From contig JNEM01006200.1 of assembly GCA_000697335.1 (NCBI GenBank), forward strand, positions 1 to 12,133: a stretch of DNA of 12,133 bases, in the 5' to 3' direction. Position 1 is the stretch's first letter. Every line of letters begins with the position of its first letter. The notes below the pieces were generated by a model, which saw only the letters and a list, made by a program, of their open reading frames with translations, had not been told where the DNA came from and did no database searches. Positions 1-9,608 of the stretch are shown here, in pieces. The position numbers and the translations under genes are program-made. The DNA is from Conidiobolus incongruus B7586 (taxonomy: Eukaryota > Entomophthoromycota > Entomophthoromycetes > Entomophthorales > Conidiobolaceae).

Positions 1-13
1 TCATTCAATTCTC

Positions 14-33
14 ATTGGATGAGGACATCCAAT
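14..33. repeat. Perfect 8-bp hairpin (ATTGGATG / CATCCAAT)
   Basis: An 8-bp perfect inverted repeat with a 4-base loop (AGGA) lies inside the GC-richer block at the left edge. It may be part of the repeat element's control region; its function is unknown. Confidence 0.5.
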
Positions 34-57
34 CTTAAAACCCCCCGGTATTGTCAC

Positions 58-71
58 GAGTCAGGTGACTC
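58..71. promoter_or_regulatory. Palindrome of two bZIP-type half-sites (GAGTCA-GG-TGACTC)
   Basis: GAGTCA and TGACTC face each other across two bases. TGACTC is the core recognised by Gcn4/AP-1-class bZIP factors in fungi. It lies about 140 bases upstream of the TATA box at 211-220, a plausible upstream activating position for the element's promoter. The palindrome is seen directly; binding is inferred. Confidence 0.35.
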
Positions 72-210
72 TCCTCCCACGTAATATGCTTACTTCAACT
101 GAATATAAGGGTCATTCCCCCCCTCATGTGACCAACCACTTCAACCCTATCCTTTAATCAGCTAATGATACAACCCTCCAGAAAACTCCAGAAACCTACT
201 ACTCTATGCA

Positions 211-220
211 CTATATATAG
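211..220 (+). promoter_or_regulatory. TATA box of the LTR-like block
   Basis: CTATATATAG stands out because it sits in GC-richer surroundings, unlike the many chance TA runs elsewhere in the window. An AATAAA lies about 75 bases downstream on the same strand, which supports a plus-strand transcript start near 240-250. Confidence 0.45.
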
Positions 221-390
221 AACCCAGAAACAGAGCTATACTACAGAGAAGGAGTTCGATCTGGGTCCTCCCAGCTATTTGGCTTAAACCAATAAACCCC
301 CTATCTCCCTAACCTTTACCTGGAATTCCCTAGATCTCTCCCTTTTGCTTATACTATTCCGGACACGGCTTTCCCAAGACGTGTTAATAT

Positions 391-1106
391 ATTAAATTTC
401 AAAAATTTATATTAAGTAATTTTCCAATTATTGAATATATTCTATAAATATATTTATTTTATCTGAGAAAATAATGTAAAAAATTTGAAATTAATATTTT
501 CGATGAATTGTTTTAAATATAATCTAATGATTTCTGATAATATATATATATATATCATTAGTTTTATAATCAAAATATTTATTTATTTATATTAATGATT
601 TTGGTTATATTTTGATTATATATAAGTAGATTAACTCTATTTATCTCCTGAAAGTGGGAATTTTGATGTCAAATTTCTTCTAATTGAAATACAATTTCTC
701 ATTTTAACAAACATTATGATATTTGATAAATAATAAAAAAATTGCCATTAATTGACTATAATATATAATTCAAAATATATATTGAAATTTTTATATTAGA
801 TATAAAATAATTTGATATTGGTTATTACCAAATTTAGGATAAGGATGTGTGATAAATTGAATTAAACTAATTTGAGCTAGATATGTACAATTAATTAGAA
901 GAGTTAAGTTGGATGAGAATTGGGTTTGATTTCGTTTAGTTTGGTTTTAATTAAATAACTTTTAACGTTATTGGGTTTGTTTAAATAGCAAACGCTTGTA
1001 CAATTTGATCCTTTATACACCTTACTACCACAATAATTTAATTCATATATTCTTTTGGATTATATCTCTATATTAATCTCTTCTATTATTTTAACCTACT
1101 TTGACT
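391..1106. other. AT-rich intergenic region and promoter of the Dip1/SPIN90-like gene
   Basis: This stretch is nearly pure A/T, with a TA run at 539-555. The last 120 bases before the ATG at 1107 become pyrimidine-rich (clusters of TCTC, CTTCT and CCTACTTTG on the plus strand), as is common just upstream of fungal start codons. No coding potential or RNA gene was seen. The only discrete structures are two inverted repeats at 524-561 and 565-620. Confidence 0.6.
565..620. repeat. 14-bp perfect inverted repeat with 28-base loop
   Basis: Positions 565-578 (TATAATCAAAATAT) are the exact reverse complement of 607-620. A second, 8-bp inverted repeat (CTAATGAT / ATCATTAG, 524-531 and 554-561) flanks a TA run immediately to its left, so two stem-loops lie side by side. 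The DNA is about 90% A/T, which raises the chance of accidental palindromes, but 14 matched bases including a C/G pair is longer than other palindromes I saw in the deserts. No terminal repeats of a MITE or target duplications were recognised. Confidence 0.5.
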
Positions 1107-2484
1107 ATGGCCACTTTTGAATTACCTCAAGACTTATCTCAGCTTCAAAATATTATCTCCAATAATTATAAAATATCGAGTAAAAATTGTTTACCTATAC
1201 CTGAGCAAACTAAACGGCTCTTCGATATTGTTGAGAAAGGAATTAGCTTAATATCTACAAGTTCGGGTAAATTTTTATAATGTTATTCAATTTTAAATTA
1301 TATTAACCTATTATTTATTGTTTATATTAGAATTAAATACTGTTGATTATAGTAACAAAAAGGAATTGGCAGAAATATTATTAAATTCTAAATTATTTTC
1401 TTCTCAATTAAAAAGAATTATTCCTTTTTTAATAATTAAAGGAGCCGTTACTAACCCAAGTGACGAAGTAATATTATTTAGATTTATTTGATATAATTTT
1501 AATTAATATATTTGTATTTAGTTTTATGGTTGTTTATGGTTAGTATACACTATCATTTATCAAGCTATACCGTTAAATAGCGAATGGATATCCCAACTTA
1601 TTCAAGCTCATTATGTTTACAAATTAACCAAAGAAATTAGAGAACCTATTGACGGTAGGCTAGAACTACCAGCTGTCCAATTACTTCAAATAATATGCTC
1701 TAAAACCACCTTAAATGCTACCGATCAAAGTAACGTATTGATATATTTTTATCCTACATTATTATTAACTCGTGTCAATTTAGGTTATTTGAATCAAAAG
1801 TTGATAGACTATTTATTTGATATGGTGGATTTTTTAAGAGATAAGGATGATGCACTAGAAGAACAGCTTATTCAGCTCATTCTAATAATCCATCATCAAT
1901 TTATCCTAACCCAGTCATTGAATAATAATTCTATGATAATAACACCGGCATCTAGTCCCACATGCCATCCTGAACAATTGCTGGATGATGATATACCCAA
2001 TCAAATTGCTTGCGAAACTTCATCTAAACCCACTATCATATTATCAACTATCGAGTCTAAATTTTCTACCGCGAAAACTTTCGGAGAAGGATTAATATTT
2101 TTATTGAACCGAGCAACTGATTCATTCGTTCAATCTACCATTTTAAAATTTTTAATCGATGTTTTCAACTATAAACCAACAAGCCAATACTTCTATACTA
2201 ATGATCTACATGTACTGGTCGACATCATCATTCGCCAACTAAACAATTTATGCTCAAGTTCTGATCAGGTGGCATTGGATTATTTGAACTGTCTCTACAC
2301 CTTACTTCCTAATTCGCAATATACTCACCATTTTTACAAGTTTAATGAAATTGAAGCTTTATTGCAGCACTTAGCCGAATTAGAAATTTCCGATCATCAC
2401 CATGATCTATGCTCCAAAATCCAACGTCAAGCTCATAATCTACTAATTCAACTAGATAATTTAAAATCAAAACTTCATTGCTAA
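1107..2484 (+). CDS. Dip1/Ldb17/SPIN90-family Arp2/3 activator, 3 exons, 419 aa
   Basis: Exons are 1107-1266, 1331-1467 and 1522-2484; the introns of 64 and 54 nt both begin GT and end AG, and joining them gives one open frame of 419 aa. Members of this family (Dip1 in fission yeast, Ldb17 in budding yeast, SPIN90/WISH in animals) bind Arp2/3 complex and activate it without a pre-existing filament, seeding the linear actin filaments that start branched networks at endocytic sites. The C-terminal half carries the SPIN90/Ldb17 leucine-rich domain. Its hallmarks are GEGLIFLLNR at residues 287-296 and FYTNDLHVLVDIIIRQL at 323-339, followed by a conserved LDYL..LYTLLPN stretch; the second block is nearly the same in animal SPIN90. 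The protein is helical and leucine-rich throughout, has no SH3 domain (as in fungal members) and is close to Dip1 in size. A polar, Asn/Ser/Pro-rich insert occupies about residues 231-280. The ATG at 1107 is chosen because it opens the exon-1 frame after a pyrimidine-rich leader. Confidence 0.88.
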
Positions 2485-4800
2485 CTTATCACATAGCAAT
2501 ATTCTCTCATTGGATAATTTAATATACTTTTCTATAAGCTGGACTACTAATTAGTTAATACATGTTCCTAATGAACTAATAAATCTCAATTTAATATTAT
2601 GCTGAATATATATATGCTATTTTTCAAATTTATTCTATTAATTTTTGAGTTTCATATATATTAATATTTGAATAGTTTAATATTTTTTTTAAAAATCAAC
2701 CAAACAATATAATTTTATTTCATTATTCCTTTTATCCAAATTAATCAAAAAGGATATTAATAATATAACATTTTACAAAGACTTTTTAATAATTATGATC
2801 AAATATCAGACCACGAACACAAGTTTTGAATGCAAAATTCTTGAATCCACTAAATTACCTCAATCCCGTTATACTACCTCCAATTTCATATGATCACCCC
2901 TAAGTTTGGATCCACAATCCCAAGTCCAATTTCATTTCTCCAGCTTAGACAAAATTTAATACCCCTCAATTAACTCTTTCTTCATAAAACTTACTAAAAT
3001 AGTGTTAGTCGAATTACTGTTCACGTCCTATTAGGTCTTATACTCTTAGTTTACTAAATTTGGCTTAATCTCATAATTATCTAACCTGATTTATTTTCAA
3101 TATTCAAGAAATTATATTTGTTTGAATTAAATTTTTATAATAAAAGATATGACAGAATGAAATTAATATTAGTGCTCTCAATATATATATATATAATATT
3201 GATTTATTTAAAAAAGTTTAGTGATATTGTATTATTAATCAATTTTTTATTTTTTTTTGTAAATTGACTAATGATTGTAATTTAAATGAAAATTAGAATT
3301 ATATTAATAAATTTGAATCATTAAATAAGGATATAAAATGTTTAAATTATAAACATGAGTTGATAATATTAAAATATTATACTATTATTAATATAAATTA
3401 AAACTATATACCAATCTATTTATTTAAAAAAATAAAATAATTCTATGATTTTATATTATAATATCAAAATGAATTCATTGTTTGAAATTTCAATAATAAT
3501 ATGAGACCTTATATTCATTCAATTAAATATTAACAAAATTTAATAAGCTTTAAATATTCAATTACTGTAAATTTACTCACTAAATTATGAGTTAAATATA
3601 TTTGGAATGACGTTAGTTAAACTTGAATAAAAATTATATTTTAATATCTTTGGCATGAATAGATTATTAATTTGTAATAAATTTTGTTAGAAGCTAAAAT
3701 TTAAAATTACAATGTTATCTAGATCAAGAAATCTATGTAATATCCTACTATTCAAATATTCAACAGTTTTACCTGATGCTTATTGGCATTTGACTATTCT
3801 CAAATATTTATTAACTACAATTGTAGTTCAATCAAAGTATATGATAATGTAATTTACGGAAGATGTAATTATAAAGTTGTAACTTGAATTGAAAATTTTA
3901 AACTTTTTATTGAAACTATTAAAAAAGATAAAGTTATACATAACAAAAGTTGTATCGTGGTTATTTCATCCATTGATAAAATTTGGCATTTATCTAATAT
4001 AATTGAGTCATCAATTAATGAACTTTAAGGTAATTTTCACCAAACAAAATAATTCTAAAGCGATATCAAGTTATTGATTATGTGAAATTTTAATTATATT
4101 AGAATTAACATATAATTATTAAAAATATATGATGTCAGTTCCAAGCATGTTGGACATATCAATAATCTTTAAAATTTTAATAAATTATGAAGTGTTTTTT
4201 ATCAAAATGATTAAAATAAATTCAAAGTATTATAAATACAATTTCTGGTGTTAAATTTATTGAAATAAATGAGTTTAACTGTATTTGTTTGATGATATAG
4301 TGTATGATTTATGTATATTAATATGAATAAAAGATCTAGGATATATTTTAATCTATTTTATATCCAATTTATATGAGAACATATGTCTTTTATTATATAA
4401 TAAATTTTAAGATAATACATTTTTTAGATGTTATATTTCTATGAATGTATATTATCAGAAATAATTGATTTGGAATGATCGACAAAGGTGATAACAAAAG
4501 TATGATAAATTTGTTATTTTATTTCCAATAGATTACTAAGCAGTCGGAAATTAGAAAGTAATAGACAATGTGATAATTCCAAATATATAATTAAAGATAA
4601 GCTCAATCCAATAAAGAATAATATATAATAAATATGGAGACCTTTGATTACATCACGAAAAAAATCACTTAGGAAAAATAAAGTTGAATAATTCCAAGAC
4701 AACAATAACCAATTAAAAATTTGGATTTCAATTTATAAATGGAATAGATCATATTATTTTAAATTTCATATTTTTACTTTCGTTTTAAATTTCTATTAAA

Positions 4801-4833
<33 letters not shown>

Positions 4834-4947
4834 TAATATTAAAATAAATTTGTTATATTGCTTAATTTTTTTAAATTTGGTAATTTAATTAGTATTTATA
4901 TTGTTTTATTCAGATCTAATTAGTAATATGTTTATTTTAGATTTATA
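2485..4947. other. Long AT-rich intergenic desert
   Basis: No gene is supported here. An AATAAA at 2578-2583, about 94 bases past the stop at 2484, may serve polyadenylation of the upstream gene, though such words are frequent in this DNA. Positions 2800-3070 are distinctly less AT-rich and C-rich on the plus strand, with CCC runs and few G runs, unlike the flanks; no open frame, tRNA cloverleaf or known repeat was recognised in it. Positions 3100-4800 are dense A/T with short TA runs (for example 3181-3195). A minus-strand open frame at 4514-4705 encodes a hydrophobic 63-residue string with no recognisable family. The last 150 bases are the PAC1 promoter and include the microsatellite at 4801-4833. 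Confidence 0.6.
4801..4833 (+). repeat. (ATT)11 trinucleotide microsatellite
   Basis: Eleven uninterrupted ATT units lie about 115 bases upstream of the PAC1 start codon. The array is perfect, which suggests recent slippage and likely length variation between strains. It falls in the proximal promoter or 5' UTR, so length changes could alter spacing of promoter elements. Confidence 0.92.
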
Positions 4948-6296
4948 ATGTCTTCATTATCAGATCGCCAACATGATGAATTGCGCAAATCAATTTTAGA
5001 TTATTTATATAATAATGGTTTAATGGAATCTTTTGAAGCTCTTCAAAGAGAATCTAATAATGAAGATTTTATCCCTGACCCTAAATTGAGATATGCTAAT
5101 TTATTGGAAAAAAAATGGACCTCAGTAATCAGATTACAAAAGAAGGTAATTTTTATCTCTATTTTTTTTAGAAAAATAGTATATGATTAAAATTGAAATT
5201 TAGATTTTAGATTTGGAAAATAAGTTATCAAATATGAGCTTTGAATTGCAAAGTGTTCCTTCTAAGAAGAATATGAATAATTCAGACTTCCTTCCAAAAG
5301 GTCCTGAAAAATTCACGCTTGTTGGTCATCGTAATCCTGTTACACGTGTTATTTTCCATCCCGTTTTTGCTGTCCTTGCAACTGCTTCTGAAGATACAAC
5401 TATTCGAATCTGGGATTATGAAACTGGTCAATATGAACGCAGCTTAAAAGGTCACACTAAAGCAGTTCATGATATATCTTTCGACCCTAAGGGAAATCTT
5501 CTTGTCTCCTGTTCATCTGACCTTAGTATCAAGCTCTGGGATCTAAATAACGACTATCAATGCACTAAGACTTTGCATGGTCATGATCATACCATTTCAT
5601 CTGTCAAATTCTTACCCTCTGGTGATAAAATTGTCTCTGCTTCTCGTGATAAAACTATTAAGATATGGGAAGTGTCTTCAGGATATTGTATTAAGACTTT
5701 GGTGGGACATAATGATTGGGTAAGAAAGGCTGTTGTATCTGAGGATGGAAAGTACATCGTTTCTTGTTCGAATGATCAAGTAAGTATTATATTTACGAAT
5801 TTATAACTTTTTTAATTATTTGTAGTCTGTTAGAATTTGGGATTTAGCAAGTGGTGAATGTAAAACTGATATTAGAGGCCATGAAAACGTTGTTGAAACT
5901 GTTATTTTTGTTCCTGTCCAAGCTTATCCACATATTTATACTCTTACTGGAATTAAGCCACCCACAAAGGAAGCTGCTTCGACACCTGGTCAATTTGTAT
6001 TATCCGGATCTCGTGATAAAACTATTAAGCTTTGGGACTTTTCTGGCCATTTACTTCACACATTCATTGGGCATGACAATTGGGTTAGAGAATTATTAAT
6101 TCATCCCAATGGTAAGTATATGTTAAGTTGCTCAGACGACAAAACGATCAGAACGTGGGAATTGTCTACTGGTCGCTGCAATAGAAATTTCGAAGGTCAC
6201 GAACACTTTATCACCAGCATAGCTTTCAACCAAAATGCACCCTTCGTAGCATCAGGTAGTACGGATCAATCCGCTAAAATTTGGGAATGTCGATAA
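4948..6296 (+). CDS. PAC1: LIS1/PAC1 dynein regulator, 3 exons, 414 aa
   Basis: Exons are 4948-5145, 5204-5779 and 5826-6296; the introns are 58 and 46 nt, both phase 0 with GT-AG ends. The 414-aa product is the WD40 protein LIS1 (Pac1 in yeasts; human LIS1 is 410 aa). It binds the cytoplasmic dynein motor with NudE/Ndl1, helps dynein adopt its active form at microtubule plus ends, and so acts in nuclear migration and spindle positioning. The LisH dimerisation motif covers about residues 9-41 and a short coiled coil about 58-80, starting in the conserved KKWTSVIRLQKK block. Seven WD40 blades run from residue 101 to the end; GH and WD-type dipeptides recur (SRDKTIKIWE, SRDKTIKLWD), and the chain ends WECR exactly as in human LIS1. 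The acceptor at 5203 was chosen over AGs at 5170 and 5210 because only it restores the ILDLENKL coiled coil in frame. Blade 5 contains the usual long loop. Confidence 0.97.
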
Positions 6297-7137
6297 ATTG
6301 ATCATTAATACCCAGAAGAATTGCACAATTGTCAATTTTTTAAAGCATATTTTTTAATGTAAATAATACGTTTCAATATTCTTTCCGAATTTTTTAGTAT
6401 CAATAAGAAAAAGTTTGCTATATCAATTAAAATGTAATCCTTTTATTAAAATATTCTTCAAATTTTGACTAATTGTTCTCTATTAATATCTATGATAAAT
6501 TTCTTTTTTAAATGATTTTTTGTGTTACGACCCTGATAGTCTGAGAATCCAGCATTTAAACATTTCTTATTGATGTAAATTATCAACTAGAATGTATTTC
6601 TATTGAATTCAATATCCTATAATGATTAAAATTTTCTTAAATATATTATAATATTAAAACACAATGAAATTGCTAATTTTTATATAGTAATAAATATAAG
6701 TTAAATAATTCGTATTATTTTAAAATGATTTTGATTGATTTTATACGATATAATTCAAATAATTTATTTAATATTTCAAAATAAAAATTTAATTATCAAT
6801 TTCATATTATAATAATCAATAAGTCATTCAATTTTTTATCAGCTAATTAGATATTGAATAGTTTTATTAATTCAATCATCTATAATTCCACTCTATCATG
6901 TTTAAATGATTTTATCTATTTTGTATTTTCATTATATAATAATTTTAAAATTTTTTTATTTAAGATTAAATTTAAATCAAGTTAATAATATAAATATAAA
7001 TTGTTTTTTTTTAAAAAGGAAAAAAAAATATAATAACAATATAAAAACTTAATTAAATCAATATCAAATTATTAGAAAATACCCATAACCAAACCCAAGT
7101 TATACTCATTGGCTAAAAATTAAAATTAAATAATTCC
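6297..7137. other. AT-rich intergenic region between PAC1 and the PUS7 relic
   Basis: This contains the PAC1 3' UTR and whatever remains of the PUS7 promoter. No gene, RNA or recognisable repeat was seen. A T-run followed by a purine run (about 7003-7028) is the only notable simple sequence. There is no in-frame ATG where the PUS7 similarity begins near 7138, so the original start and any first exon may have decayed within this stretch. Confidence 0.6.
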
Positions 7138-9509
7138 GACTCAGTAGAGACTGAAGTATTTCAAATATCGGAAGAACAGATAGCTAATTTTGATAGAGTT
7201 ATTATTTTTAATAATGAAGAAAATTGTGGTGTTATTGCTTATGTTCATCCCGAACGTTTGGGTTTTGTTGGGATTATTAAAAATTTATATTAAACGATAT
7301 TTTAATAGAATCAAAGCAATTTATTGAGATGATGATTGAGATATTATGATTTTTTAGTTAATGAAATTGATCTAGTGGCTAAGTAGTTCATTTGACAGAA
7401 ATTTCCAAAAATGGATATAATTAGACAAAAACTGTTAATGGTGTTGAAACTTTAGTTGAATTTCAAGACAACAAAGAAGTTAACCAGTGAACAGAAATTA
7501 AGGCTGAGGATAGTAAACCTAATTCAGAAAAACAATCCGAAGAAGCCAAATCTGAATCCAATGAAGAAATTGAAGCAAGAGATTATGAAGGATTAGTCAA
7601 TTTATTCAACTCTGCAGAATGTCCTCAACAATTAAACTTAGCTGAAAGGGATCAACATATCAAAGGTTTAAAATCTTTATTAATTACTAAAGATAAATCA
7701 ATTGTGAAATCCAAAGTAATTACACCATATCATTTAGTAATTATCTTTTTTCATTCTGATTTTCTTTGAAATAGAATACTCCCAACAAAGAATTAAGAGC
7801 ACAAATTCATATATACGTTAAACAATATTTTAAAAGATTATTCTATACCACTACCAATTCTGAAGATTCTTCCATTAACTTTAGTCACAAAAATAAATGC
7901 AATCAAGGTATTATTCAATTCAATGGATAATCTTATAATATCTAATTTAATTTTGTAGATACCAAATCTACTTATAATAACAAAAATCATAATAAAAGAT
8001 CCCAGGGGAATTCGAATAATGATGATGCCAAATCTGATTATCTTCACCTCAGTTTATATAAAGAAAATAGAGAAATCAACGATTTAATCGGATTTATATT
8101 TAGAATCATTAGGTACATATATAGTCACAACAATCAATTTATTATTAATGATTTGATAGAGTTCCATTTAAAAACTTTACTTTTACTCGTACTAAAGATT
8201 GTCGAGATATTACCGCTCAAAGAATCTTGGCATTTAAAACCAATCTTCAAAAGTTACAAGGTTCAATAATGTGATTAAGAATGATGCTTTGGGCAATTTC
8301 AAGTAATTCGTCGTATATAATCATCAAATAATTTTTATTTATGTATCATTTAGATATGAAAATAATCCTCTAAGGCTTGGTGATCTTAAAGGATATCAGT
8401 TTACTTTGATTATTAGGTAATTATAAAATTTTTATAGATGTAATTATAAGTATCAATCGGTTATAGGAATGCCATGTTGAAAGATACTGACAATCAATCA
8501 CATTCTCTCAATGAAATTATCAATAAAATTGAAGGCAAGTTAAAGCCCTTTAAACAAGATCCATAAGTTATTAACTATTTTGGTATGCAACGATTTGGTA
8601 CAACTGCCATTCCTACTTATGCTGTTGGATCCACACTATTGAACATGGACTGGAAACGTACTGTTCAATTAATCTTAGATCCAAGGGAAGGCCAGCATTC
8701 TAACGAAATTGACGCACGTAACAAATGACGAGAAAACCCCAAAGTGGTGTGTTACTGAACGTGCTTTACTTGCCTTTTTTCAAAAATCCAACAACCAAAT
8801 TACCAACTATTGCGGTGCATTGATGATGCTTCCCAGAAATTTAAGATCGATATATCTTCACTCCTATCAAAGATATATTTGGAATCATATGGTTGATTTG
8901 AGAGTTGAAAAATTTGGCATCAATCCTGTTATCAGAGACTTAGTTCAAACTGATCCATTAAAAGATCCTATCTTGATTACTGAAGAATCTCAACTCAGTT
9001 CATAGACTTTAAAAGATGTGGTATTGCTATTACTAGGCCATCAAGTACAATACCCTAGAGTATCTGGTCTGTGTGAAGTTTATGTTGAAAAAAATGGCTC
9101 AAGATGGATTAGACCTATCTAATATGAGTCGCAATCAACGCGAATTCTCATTACCAGGAGATTATCGTCCCATAGTCATCTCGGCAAGAAATTTTGATTA
9201 CGAAATATTCAAATAAAAGACGAAACCATTCCTTTAGTCTTGAGCGATTTAGGTAAACTGAATCATAAGCCTTAACCCGATTCCACACAAGGTAAATTAT
9301 CATAGGTATAGATCCCATATGAATTACCACTTATTAAAAAAGTTTAGATGGTGACAAATTAGCCATTAAAATGAGTTTTGAATTAAATTCTTCGGGATAT
9401 ACTACCATGATATTAGTTGAAATTATGAAAATTACAATAGAGTGCTTTTCAAGCTTCTATCATCAAAACTTCCATTAATAATCATAATATTACTTCTAAA
9501 GAAAAATAA
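7138..9509 (+). pseudogene. PUS7: PUS7 pseudogene (TruD-family pseudouridine synthase), introns retained
   Basis: Similarity to eukaryotic Pus7, which converts uridine to pseudouridine in tRNA and other RNAs, runs in order over about 2.4 kb. Recognisable blocks are LGFVGIIK near 7256-7279, RYYDFLVNEIDL near 7340-7372, VHLTEISKNGY near 7388, LHLSLYKENRE near 8041-8072, TKDCRDITAQRI near 8191-8226, LGNF/YENNPLRLGDLKGYQF near 8288-8404, [16 protein letters not shown] at 8573-8620, an ERALLAFFQK...WNHMVDLRVEKFG segment (8757-8922), LDLSNM near 9108, and MSFELNSSGYTTMIL near 9371-9415. The catalytic aspartate codon of the TruD family is still present (8197-8199), but the residues around it have drifted. 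The frame is broken by at least ten lesions, including stops at 8272-8274, 8564-8566 and 9003-9005 and frame changes near 7385, 8285, 8705 and 9090. Five introns (7716-7774, 7908-7958, 8113-8159, 8303-8353, 8417-8466) keep GT-AG ends and matching phases; one earlier intron, between GIIK and RYYDF, appears to have lost its donor. The gene is not functional as read. Confidence 0.9.
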
Positions 9510-9608
9510 TTTAAAAGATTAGATTTTCCAATTATAGATATTTAATCCTCATCATATAATTTAATAAAATCATCCAAATTAAATAAATTTTATTATTAAA
9601 TAAATAAA

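Larger units (their letters stand above)
1..390 (+). mobile_element. Probable LTR fragment, right-hand end, cut by the window edge
   Basis: This block has near-balanced base composition (29 of 60 bases are G or C at 241-300) and stops abruptly at about 390, where A/T-only DNA begins. It carries a TATA box (CTATATATAG, 211-220), then a likely transcript start region, a short perfect hairpin (CTGGG/CCCAG, about 261-274) and an AATAAA polyadenylation signal at 291-296. That order (promoter, short R region, poly(A) signal, U5-like tail) is typical of a long terminal repeat of an LTR retrotransposon read on the plus strand. No coding part of such an element is present, so this is either a solo LTR or the tail of an element lying off the left edge. 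The family (Ty3 or Ty1 type) cannot be told, and neither terminal repeat ends nor a target-site duplication can be confirmed. It could instead be another kind of repeat carrying a Pol II promoter. Confidence 0.42.

Noticed and set aside
2800-2870. tRNA-like B-box words (for example a TTCGTGG-type string on the minus strand)
   Set aside because: No matching A box at proper spacing, no acceptor stem and no anticodon arm could be paired.
4514-4705. Minus-strand open frame of 63 codons with hydrophobic content
   Set aside because: It is short, lies in an intergenic desert, has no family resemblance or splice context, and its Leu/Ile/Tyr richness is what A/T-rich DNA gives by chance.
5146-5210. 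Alternative acceptors at 5170 and 5210 for PAC1 intron 1
   Set aside because: The 5170 site leads to a stop within five codons and the 5210 site shifts the frame. Only 5203 restores the conserved LIS1 coiled coil.
7838-8047. Minus-strand open frame of 69 codons
   Set aside because: It is antisense to the PUS7 relic's exons and one of its introns, and has no independent similarity.
8709-9005. Apparent stand-alone 98-codon plus-strand gene
   Set aside because: Its translation is an internal segment of Pus7 (the PRNLR...YQRYIWN region), so it is a readable piece of the pseudogene, not a separate gene.
7138-9509. Variant genetic code (reassigned stops) to explain the in-frame stops in the PUS7 region
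   Set aside because: All three stop codons occur in the readable blocks and frame changes are also present, while the intact neighbouring genes contain no internal stops. Decay explains the data better.
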